Below, one piece after another: positions 8,573 to 15,773 of a stretch of DNA of 64,000 nucleotides (position 1 is its first letter; every line of letters begins with the position of its first letter). The notes beneath the pieces are model-generated. The model saw only the letters and a program-made list of their open reading frames with translations, was not told the DNA's origin and made no database searches. The position numbers were made by a program, and so were the translations under genes. The DNA is from Gemmatimonadota bacterium (GTDB taxonomy: Bacteria; Gemmatimonadota; Gemmatimonadetes; Gemmatimonadales; GWC2-71-9): contig JADFNB010000008.1 in assembly GCA_022563595.1 (NCBI GenBank), positions 1-64,000 on the forward strand, in the 5' to 3' direction.

Positions 8573-10195
8573 CTATTGCCTCGGCCGGGGTTTGAGCGCC
8601 GCCGGCCGCGACGGACCGAACGCCGCGCGTTTCGCCCGCAACCGCGCGAGCCGCTCATCTACGCCCGCCCGGGCGCCGACCGCGGCGTCGGAAAGCAGCG
8701 CTCCCGCCCCCGCCCCCACCCCAACGGTGGTCGTCATCGTGTACTCCGCCGGTACGCCCGGAAAGTCGACCACGATCACGAAGTAGTCACCAGGCGGCAG
8801 CATGCCGGTGATCGTTTCCGTCTTGCCTGCGTCGGCGGCGACGTCGAGGATGACCAGCGAGTCGGGCCGGAAATCCGCCACGAGATAGAGATCCAGGTCG
8901 GCGTCCTCGGTGGACGTGGAGACGGATACCGTAAACGGCCGCGCCACACCGCCCGGGTTGGAGATGCTGAACCAATCGATGTCGTGGGGATTGTCGATTG
9001 TCAGGTTAGCCGTGGCACCGGCGGTGAGTGGTTTCGCGAGGTCGCAGTAATCGTTCTCCTCGGCGGCGTCCGGCGGGAGCAGCGAAAGATAGGCGGACGC
9101 GATGAGCAGCTCGTACGAGGCGGGCTGACCGGAAGCGAAGTAGGGCGCCAGAATGTGATACGTCCCCGCCGGGAGGTCTTTGAGAGCCAGAATAGAGAAC
9201 GGGAACAGCACCTCCTTGATTCCGGCCGGCTCCCCATTCCGAGTCAGACCCAGCCCACCGCAAAGGTAGGTCTCGAGACCGATCGTCCAGGAATCGGGAC
9301 CGACGTCGTACGTATTGAGCAACGGACGCCACCGCAGCGAGTCGGTCAGGAAGACGCCGAACGACTGCGCGCCCACGTTCTCGGAGAAGAAGATGATGGT
9401 ACGGTCCTGGGTGGTGGTATTCTCGAAGGTGTACCAGTCGGCGGGCTGGCGATCCGCCACCGCCACGCCTTCCTCGCGGACCTTCCGCTCAAAGGCGAGC
9501 GCCGGATTGCGAAACCCGAACGGAATCGGCCCGAGATGTGCCGGCGCCGTATCGTTGGGCTCGTAGAGATCCCGTTGCTGCACGATGAGCGTCTCGGGAT
9601 GGAGAACCACGCCGGCGAACCCGATCACATTGACCGTGGACCGCCGTGCCGCGGGTGGCGGAACCCAGACGCGAAGTACGCCTTCGCCCTGCGGTTTCAA
9701 GGTGTCGGCCGGCACGAACGACGACGCGACGGCGTCCACGCCACCCACCTGGATCGCGATGATCGACGCGGAATCGAGCCCGACGCCGTAGATCGCGATC
9801 AGCTCACCGAAGCGCACCTCCCGCGGCAGCACGCTGTCGACCTCCAGGCGGCCCCGCACGCGAATCGCCTGGATGAACGGGTCAGCATCCTCGAACTCGA
9901 TCGCCGTCACCGTGAGTGTCGCGCTACCCGGTGTCAGGGCCCGCAGCAGGCCGGTCGAGTCGACACTGAAGACGGTCGGATCGCTCGACGTGTACGCGAC
10001 AACCGCGTGCCGCACGGCGGTGCCCTCGCCGTCGACCACTTCGGCGCTGAGCCGTAGGCTATCGCTGAGGAGTAGATCGGGAATGGCGGCGAGGATTACC
10101 TGGAGGTCGTTCTCGCCGTCGGTCGGAACGACGCAGGACACGGCGGCCCATGCGACCAGCACGGGAACGAGGCGTCGGGAAGGTCGTGCCATCAT
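8573..10195 (-). CDS. Exported lipoprotein with Big2-like, IPT/TIG and PPC domains
   Basis: A 540-residue lipoprotein: residues 1-20 are a signal with lipobox AAVSC. Then come an invasin/Big2-like Ig domain (AVVAYTSSDPTVFSVDSTG), an IPT/TIG-like segment (REVRFGELIAIYGVGLDSASI), and two PPC (bacterial pre-peptidase C-terminal) domains, each with the LYEPNDTAPA / EENDYCDLAKPL start and a GTYHILA or GDYFVIVVDF end. PPC domains usually attend secreted peptidases, but no peptidase domain is present, so this is probably a binding or adhesive protein. The ATG at 10195 (followed by ATG 10192) gives the signal peptide; an upstream TTG does not. It opens the operon with the Ser/Thr kinase. Confidence 0.8.
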   Translation of the reverse strand: MMARPSRRLVPVLVAWAAVSCVVPTDGENDLQVILAAIPDLLLSDSLRLSAEVVDGEGTAVRHAVVAYTSSDPTVFSVDSTGLLRALTPGSATLTVTAIEFEDADPFIQAIRVRGRLEVDSVLPREVRFGELIAIYGVGLDSASIIAIQVGGVDAVASSFVPADTLKPQGEGVLRVWVPPPAARRSTVNVIGFAGVVLHPETLIVQQRDLYEPNDTAPAHLGPIPFGFRNPALAFERKVREEGVAVADRQPADWYTFENTTTQDRTIIFFSENVGAQSFGVFLTDSLRWRPLLNTYDVGPDSWTIGLETYLCGGLGLTRNGEPAGIKEVLFPFSILALKDLPAGTYHILAPYFASGQPASYELLIASAYLSLLPPDAAEENDYCDLAKPLTAGATANLTIDNPHDIDWFSISNPGGVARPFTVSVSTSTEDADLDLYLVADFRPDSLVILDVAADAGKTETITGMLPPGDYFVIVVDFPGVPAEYTMTTTVGVGAGAGALLSDAAVGARAGVDERLARLRAKRAAFGPSRPAALKPRPRQ

Positions 10196-10264
10196 GACTA
10201 CCAATATGGCGACTTTTGCGTGAGTCAAGCACGAGTTTCTATGACGCTGTACCCGTGTTCCAGG

Positions 10265-10609
10265 TCACCCGCGTAATGTGACCAGTTTTTCCGCGACCGC
10301 CGCCGCCGTGCCCGCGAGGACGGCCGGGAACGCCAGCGTCACCCCAATCAGAACCCAGCCCGGGATCCCCATGACGCCACCGACGGCAGTCGCGAAGTCG
10401 CCGACGGGTCCCTGGAGAGACGTCACAGCGAGCAGAAGCACCCAGGCGAGGCTGGCGGACACGGCGACCGTGAGGGCCGGATATCCCTCACCGCGACGCG
10501 CGACGCCCCACGCGGCGCCCACGAGCGGCACGGTCCACCAGCCGAGCCAGACCGTCGCCACACCGATCGCCAGCGCCAAGACACCGATCTCGAGGAACTG
10601 CCGCCTCAT
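10265..10609 (-). CDS. Small multi-pass membrane protein
   Basis: 114 residues with about four hydrophobic helices (IGVLALAIGVATVWLGWW, VPLVGAAWG, AVSASLAWVLLLAV and GWVLIGVTLAFPAVLAGTAAA). No family is recognised. Its ATG at 10609 overlaps the TGA of the penicillin acylase gene by 4 bases, so the two are translationally coupled. A role in anchoring or exporting that enzyme is possible but unproven. Confidence 0.75.
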   Translation of the reverse strand: MRRQFLEIGVLALAIGVATVWLGWWTVPLVGAAWGVARRGEGYPALTVAVSASLAWVLLLAVTSLQGPVGDFATAVGGVMGIPGWVLIGVTLAFPAVLAGTAAAVAEKLVTLRG

Positions 10610-13128
10610 CACTGCCCTCCCCGGACGGTAAAGGTCGCGACAATCCGCTCGACGGGGAGATCCTCCGGCGTTCGCGGGAACAGCAGCGGGTCGAGCGCGC
10701 CGTCGATCCACCGGTCCAACCGGTCGGTGTACCACGGGCTGGCCGGGTTCCCGGACTGCCCGCCCGGGTAGGTCCCCCAAGCTCTCACCTCCGGACCCAG
10801 CTCGACGACCATCCGCCAGCTCGCTCCTTCCGTGCCGGCGCCCTCAAGCGGACTGATCGTTCCCGGACCGCCCGGCACCGGCAGGTTCAGCGCCGAGAGC
10901 GACCGGTACCCCAGCAGATGGTAGATGTTGGCCTGCCGTACGCGGTCCCAGCGCCATCCGCCCTCGCCCGGGGCGCCGTACTTCTCGAGCGCCCGATCGT
11001 ACCCCGCCACCAGGCTGGCGGCCAGCACGGCGTCACGGGATTCCACCGTCTCGGTGCGGCGGTCGTCCCACCACACGCTGGTCGCATGGCGCAGCAGCGA
11101 GGCGAGCACGGAGCCGGGAGGCGTGAAGATGCGTCGCTGCCCGGTCGAATCATCAGGATCGAGCAGCTCGTCCCAGGTGGCGTCGGCGAGCGCATCCATC
11201 GCCAACTCGAATAGGATCGCCCGCTCGTTGTCCCTGGTGTAGCGCCGGTCCCACTCCTCGAGCAACCGGGCGGCCAACGCCAACGTCGGCCCTCGGTCCC
11301 CAGCCGCCCTCTGGCGTTTCGCGGCGTCCAGGAACGCAGGCATGAACAGATCCGCACGCGCGCTGCCCGGATCGGTCTGGTAGCGCTGCATCGCCTCCCG
11401 CGTCACCGCCGAATCGGCCCGGAGCAGCTGGTTGATGCGCATCGCCCGCCACGGCGAGGGCCACCACGCGCCGAGGTAGAAGGGTGCGGTGGCGGGATCG
11501 AGCGGTTGCTGATTGGCGGACGCCAGGAACCCCTGCGCCGGGTTGCGCGCGAACGGGAACCGGGCCGGCGGCAGAAACCCGAGCCAGTCGCTGTCGCTGC
11601 TCGTGCCGTCCCACACCTCGAGACCCGGCTTGCCCGCCGGCCGGATCGGATACCGCCCCGCCGATATGACGGCGATCTCGCCGGCCCGGTCGGCCACGAC
11701 TCCGTTCTGGATCGGCGCTCGGAACGCCTGCATCAGCCGCAGCCACTCGTCCACGGAGCGCGCAGTGGCGAGCCCCAGAAAGGCAGTCACCGCGCTCTCT
11801 TCCTCGAGCACGGTCCACCGCATCGACCTGGCCCGGCCGCCGTGAAACAGGAGCGGGCCGCGATGCGTGTGGTAGAGCGTGTCGATCGCCAGCACTCTGC
11901 CCTTCCGGTCGCGATACACCTCCACGCGCCGCTCGAGTGGCCGCCATGCACCGTCGAGGCGATAGTTGCGCGGGTGCTCGAGATCGTCGAGCGTCTCCTC
12001 ATAGTAGTCCAGCACGTCGGCGCCGGTGTTCGTGAAGCTCCACGCGACGTCCCGGTTGAACCCGATCACCACCGGCGGCGCGCCCGGGAAGGTGACGCCG
12101 TACACGTCGAGTTGGCCGGGAACGACGAGGTGCGCCTCGAACCAGATGGCGGGCAGCGTGAGATCCAGGTGGGGGTCACCCGAGAGCAGCGCGTGCCCGT
12201 TAGCCGTGCGCCAGGGCGCGACGACCCAGTTGTTGCTGGCCTGCGTCGCGGCCATCCCGCCGGGCGGCGGCCCCGCGAACGTCTGCACGCCAACCGCAGA
12301 GGACCCGGTCGCGACATGGTCTGCTGCCAACAGCCGTGGGGGCGGCAATGGGGCAGCGTCGAAGCGCGGCGCGTTGCGTCCGGTCGGGACGATCGGTTCC
12401 TGGATTGGGCTGTTGAGAGGTAGCAGCGCCGCCGCGGCCTCGGCCCCGACGCGTTCCGTGAGCCGCTCGAACAACCGGTCGGGATGACCGTACGCGAGCG
12501 TGTAGCTCATCCGCTTCATGAAATGGAATGTGTTGACCGGCTCCCAGCGTTGCGGGGTCGCGTCCAGGAGACGGTACTCCAACGGGAGATCGCGGGACGT
12601 CAGCTCGTCGATCCGCGCGTTGACACCGTCCGCGTAAGCCAGCACGAAGCGCCCGTTGGTGGAGGCGGAGTCGAGCGCCGCCGCATCGCGCTCGGCGCTC
12701 CACGCGAGGCCCAGGGCGCGTTGGCTGCGATCGGACTCGAGCGCCTGCTCTCCGAACCATTCGGAGAGCGTTCCTTTGGTGGCACGTGTCTGGATCTCGA
12801 GCTGAAACAGCCGAAACCGAGCGTGCAGATAGCCAAGGGCGCGGTACGCGTCCTCGACGCGGGTTGCGAAGATGTGCGGCACGGCACGGTCGTCGAACAG
12901 GATACGGACGCTGTCGCGCGTTCCGGGAATCCGCAGCGCCACGCGCGCGGGAAGCTCATCCTGGGCCGCGACTGCCCACACGCCGGTGGTGGGGTGCAGG
13001 AACGGTCCGAGCGGCGGAACCGGCACCGGCCGATCACCCGCGTAACCCACGTAACCCACGTAGAGGGTACCGGCGAGCACGACTGCCGGAACGCCGAGGC
13101 GGACAACCGCGCGCAACTCGAGCTTCAC
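10609..13128 (-). CDS. Penicillin acylase family N-terminal-nucleophile hydrolase
   Basis: An 839-residue Ntn hydrolase precursor of the penicillin G / acylhomoserine-lactone acylase family (peptidase S45). A signal anchor (residues 8-30) leads to the alpha chain (VRILFDDRAVPHIFATRVEDAYRALGYLHA region, residues 74-103), a spacer, then the autocleavage site with nucleophile Ser 298 in ASNNWVV. Downstream is the conserved SGDPHLDLTLPAIWFE region and FNRDVAWSFTN. The enzyme should mature in the periplasm by self-cleavage and hydrolyse amide bonds of N-acyl compounds; the substrate could be beta-lactams, AHLs or peptides. A GTG start at 13128 with GAGG upstream is chosen. Confidence 0.92.
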   Translation of the reverse strand: MKLELRAVVRLGVPAVVLAGTLYVGYVGYAGDRPVPVPPLGPFLHPTTGVWAVAAQDELPARVALRIPGTRDSVRILFDDRAVPHIFATRVEDAYRALGYLHARFRLFQLEIQTRATKGTLSEWFGEQALESDRSQRALGLAWSAERDAAALDSASTNGRFVLAYADGVNARIDELTSRDLPLEYRLLDATPQRWEPVNTFHFMKRMSYTLAYGHPDRLFERLTERVGAEAAAALLPLNSPIQEPIVPTGRNAPRFDAAPLPPPRLLAADHVATGSSAVGVQTFAGPPPGGMAATQASNNWVVAPWRTANGHALLSGDPHLDLTLPAIWFEAHLVVPGQLDVYGVTFPGAPPVVIGFNRDVAWSFTNTGADVLDYYEETLDDLEHPRNYRLDGAWRPLERRVEVYRDRKGRVLAIDTLYHTHRGPLLFHGGRARSMRWTVLEEESAVTAFLGLATARSVDEWLRLMQAFRAPIQNGVVADRAGEIAVISAGRYPIRPAGKPGLEVWDGTSSDSDWLGFLPPARFPFARNPAQGFLASANQQPLDPATAPFYLGAWWPSPWRAMRINQLLRADSAVTREAMQRYQTDPGSARADLFMPAFLDAAKRQRAAGDRGPTLALAARLLEEWDRRYTRDNERAILFELAMDALADATWDELLDPDDSTGQRRIFTPPGSVLASLLRHATSVWWDDRRTETVESRDAVLAASLVAGYDRALEKYGAPGEGGWRWDRVRQANIYHLLGYRSLSALNLPVPGGPGTISPLEGAGTEGASWRMVVELGPEVRAWGTYPGGQSGNPASPWYTDRLDRWIDGALDPLLFPRTPEDLPVERIVATFTVRGGQ

Positions 13129-13256
13129 GGACCTCGGTCGCTATCGCCGGCGGGCAGGAAACTCCGTCCTCTACGGCACGGCATTAGTGGCTCCTGATGG
13201 CATGCTGCTTGAGCTAAGCGACGTAATCCACATACGTCGGGCGATGCAGCTTGGTG

Positions 13257-14489
13257 TCAGCCCCGCGGCCGGACCGATGCGACCTGGACCCCGCCGCCCT
13301 CGCCCGGCTGGGTCCATGCCACGACGATGTGGTCGCGCACGCGCGTCAGCCGGGGGAACCCGGCCGCGCGCGCCGTCGTGGTGCTCGCAACGACCTGAAC
13401 CGGGCCGGCGCGGCCGTCGAACGCTATGCGACGGATCATGATCTTGCCCGCGTCGTCGGCCTCCTCGATCCAGCTCACCACCGCACCGCCACCCGGCAGC
13501 ATGGCGACGTCGGTTCTGCCCGTGGGTTTCCCCCCGTCGACGCGGATACGTGGACCGAAGGTTGCCCCCCCGTCGCTCGAGATCGCCGCATAGACACGTG
13601 GGCCGTCGGCGGCGGTGTACCACGCGACGACCACCGTGTCACCAGCCGCCGCCACCGCGGGCCCGTTGACCGGGCAACCAGGGTAGTACCATCCGTCGTC
13701 CGCGACCTTGCTAGGCCGGGTCCACTCCCCGTCCGAGTACCGCGCGAGCGCGATGTCCCTTATCTCCTCGGGCGAGCGGTCCCGGAAGACCAGCACCAAC
13801 CCGCGCGACGTCAGCGCCATATCGTTCTGGCAGCAATCGCACGCCCGATCGTCCACCTCGATGTCGGGAGCCGGTAGCCCGTCGGTCCCGAGCGTCGTGA
13901 ACCGTACCGTCATCGCGCCGCGGTCCGCATTGCCCGCATCCGATTCGGCTCCGCTCCCGGTTCGCCGCCCGTCCAACCACGCCAGCGCCGCACCACCTTC
14001 CCACGGTACCATCGCCACGAACCCGTGCTCCGTGGACGACCGGTCACCGTGCGGCACGAACGGTTCCCCCCATGTTGCGCCCCGATCGTTCGAGATCGCC
14101 AGCTTGACGTGGTACGCGTAGGTCAACGGCGCCGTCTTCTGTAGCCAGTGCGCCACCCACCGGCCGTCCGACAACCCGAGGACCGACGGGAAATCGGCCC
14201 AGTTCACGAACAACGAGTCGTTCTCGACCACCGTCCCGGCCGGCCGCCACGTCGTCCCGTCACGCACCGCCAGCCGCAACGCATGCCGGCCGTCGCGGCT
14301 CGGTTCCAGCCAACTGAGCACTACCTGGTCACCCACGGTGGTCAGGTTGGGTGCCATGCCCGCCGGCGCCTGGAACTCGACTGCACCGACCTCGAAGTCG
14401 GCCGGCCGGCACGCGGCCAGCAGGATCACGAAGATCGCTCCACCCGCGGCCCGGCACCACGCACTGTTCCGACGATGCGGTTGCCTCAT
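13257..14489 (-). CDS. Sialidase-like (BNR/Asp-box) lipoprotein
   Basis: A 410-residue lipoprotein: lipobox LLAAC at about residues 24-28. The mature part is a sialidase-type propeller with repeated SNDRGATWGEPF and SSDGGATFGPRI Asp-boxes. A pair of adjacent Cys residues (DRACDCCQND) may bind metal or form a disulfide. No complete Arg triad of true sialidases was found by eye, so the catalytic function is unassigned. The ATG at 14489 overlaps the TGA of the upstream MBL gene; the longer frame to 14579 is rejected because it overlaps coding sequence and lacks a signal at its start. Confidence 0.8.
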   Translation of the reverse strand: MRQPHRRNSAWCRAAGGAIFVILLAACRPADFEVGAVEFQAPAGMAPNLTTVGDQVVLSWLEPSRDGRHALRLAVRDGTTWRPAGTVVENDSLFVNWADFPSVLGLSDGRWVAHWLQKTAPLTYAYHVKLAISNDRGATWGEPFVPHGDRSSTEHGFVAMVPWEGGAALAWLDGRRTGSGAESDAGNADRGAMTVRFTTLGTDGLPAPDIEVDDRACDCCQNDMALTSRGLVLVFRDRSPEEIRDIALARYSDGEWTRPSKVADDGWYYPGCPVNGPAVAAAGDTVVVAWYTAADGPRVYAAISSDGGATFGPRIRVDGGKPTGRTDVAMLPGGGAVVSWIEEADDAGKIMIRRIAFDGRAGPVQVVASTTTARAAGFPRLTRVRDHIVVAWTQPGEGGGVQVASVRPRG

Positions 14490-15379
14490 CGTCCTTCTCC
14501 CGCTTCCTGCAGGCTCGCGTGCACCGATTCGATGAACCGTTCGGGATTTATGAACCCACCGCCCCACGTCGCATCCCACTCGCTCGTCAGCCCGGCGCCC
14601 TTGATGTCGTCGAGCGAGCGGCCGGCCGCCATCGCTGCCGCCACACGATCGCGGACGGTCGCGAGCACGTCGCGATACCGCCGGAGATCGGCCTTCGTGG
14701 AGAGCGCCCCGTGTCCCGGAATGACCTTCGTCTCGTCGTCCATCAACTCGAGTGCGACGTCGGCCGCGGCGATCACCCCGTCGATCGAGCCGCCGCTCCC
14801 GATGTCGATGAACGGGTAGCGCCCGGCGAAGTACGTATCGCCCATGTGCACCACGTTCGCGTTCCGGAAATGGACGATCACGTCTCCGTCGGTGTGCGCG
14901 TGGGGGACATGGAACACGTGGATCTCGTCACCGTTCAGGTGAAAGGTCACCGTCTCACCGAACGTGACGACCGGCAACGCGTCTTGGGGCGACGCCGGAA
15001 CTCGCCTGTCGAACGCCTCCATGAACTGCTCCACACTCATCCGCTCGCGTACGTTGTCGTGCGCCACGATGAGCGCGCCCGCCTTGCCGAGGTTCTCGTT
15101 CCCGCCGGTATGGTCACCGTGCCAATGCGTGTTGAGGACGAACCGGATCGGGCCGTCAGTGAACTCGCGTATCGCTCCGACGATGCGTTCGGTCAGCGGC
15201 GCGTACTGGTCGTCGATGAGAAAAACGCCGTCGGGCCCGGACGAGACCCCAATGTTCCCTCCACGACCGATGAGCATGTGAATCCCGGGAGCGAGATCGA
15301 TCGACTCGATCTCGACGGCTTCTTGGGCGGCGAGCGGTGCGGCGGCAGCGAGTACGGCGAGGCCAACGAAGAGACGCAT
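14486..15379 (-). CDS. Exported metallo-beta-lactamase-fold hydrolase
   Basis: 297 residues with a signal peptide (PLAAQ) and the MBL zinc motif HWHGDH (His 85, His 87, Asp 89, His 90), then further ligands in PHAHTDGD and IPGHG. The family covers periplasmic subclass B3-like lactamases, quorum-quenching lactonases and SoxH/CphA-like proteins; the sequence alone does not tell which. An AGGAGG-type site lies before ATG 15379, and the stop overlaps the next gene by 4 bases. The adjacent penicillin acylase would also act on amides, so a shared role in handling beta-lactam-like or signal molecules is a guess. Confidence 0.87.
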   Translation of the reverse strand: MRLFVGLAVLAAAAPLAAQEAVEIESIDLAPGIHMLIGRGGNIGVSSGPDGVFLIDDQYAPLTERIVGAIREFTDGPIRFVLNTHWHGDHTGGNENLGKAGALIVAHDNVRERMSVEQFMEAFDRRVPASPQDALPVVTFGETVTFHLNGDEIHVFHVPHAHTDGDVIVHFRNANVVHMGDTYFAGRYPFIDIGSGGSIDGVIAAADVALELMDDETKVIPGHGALSTKADLRRYRDVLATVRDRVAAAMAAGRSLDDIKGAGLTSEWDATWGGGFINPERFIESVHASLQEAGEGR

Positions 15380-15396
15380 CCAACCTCCTCAAGCAC

Positions 15397-15530
15397 GATG
15401 GAACGGTGGAATGACGGAACAATGATGGCACCGGGACCTAAAGTTACCCTCATCCCCGTTTGCCGCCATCCCGACCATCCCACCGTTCCGCCCTTCTATC
15501 CTCCCGTCCTTCAGTCGTTCCATCCCGCGC
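15397..15530. repeat. GATGGAA/TTCCATC-type intergenic repeat with inverted arms, copy B
   Basis: GATGGAACGGTGGAATGACGG near 15397 and the later CCACCGTTCC and GTTCCATC units form an inverted pair; GGAACGGTGG (15400-15409) is exactly complementary to CCACCGTTCC (15480-15489). The tract separates the MBL gene start from the terC remnant and resembles the copies at 5.3, 19.9, 37.8 and 50.2 kb. Confidence 0.5.
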
Positions 15531-15579
15531 CCCGTCCGCCTTATCTTGCCCTAACCATCACATCCAACGAGACACTGCC

Positions 15580-15757
15580 ATGGACTGGCTCATCGCGCTC
15601 GTGACGCTGACGGTGCTCGAAATCGTGCTCGGCATCTCACTGGTCGCCGAAGGGCTCGGTCAACACATTGATGATGAACCTCCGGCTCCGGGCGCGCGGA
15701 AAGATGCCGGTGAGTTTGCGCGCTCCGTACACCGCCGAAGCGCCGGTAGAGGGATGA
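15580..15757 (+). pseudogene. terC-family membrane protein, internally deleted remnant
   Basis: The first 20 codons (MDWLIALVTLTVLEIVLGI) match the start of TerC-family proteins, whose next residue is the Asp of LGIDN. Here they jump directly to SLVAEGLGQHI, a segment found near the end of the same family. After that the frame shifts by one, and the sequence continues as MMNLRLRARGKMPVSL (from 15671), the extreme C-terminus of the family, ending with TGA at 15757. Two deletions are therefore visible: one of most of the protein, in frame, and one of a short stretch, out of frame. TerC proteins are about 220-330 residues and act in metal homeostasis and tellurite resistance. This copy cannot work. 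Confidence 0.8.
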
Positions 15758-15773
15758 TCCGCCCCTCTCGCCA

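Noticed and set aside
7285-10057. Two long plus-strand frames (7285-8595 and 8549-10057) opposite the kinase and lipoprotein
   Set aside because: Kinase and PPC motifs lie on the minus strand; the plus frames have no domains.
13129-13256. Possible small gene between penicillin acylase and sialidase-like gene
   Set aside because: No frame with a ribosome site; nothing recognisable.
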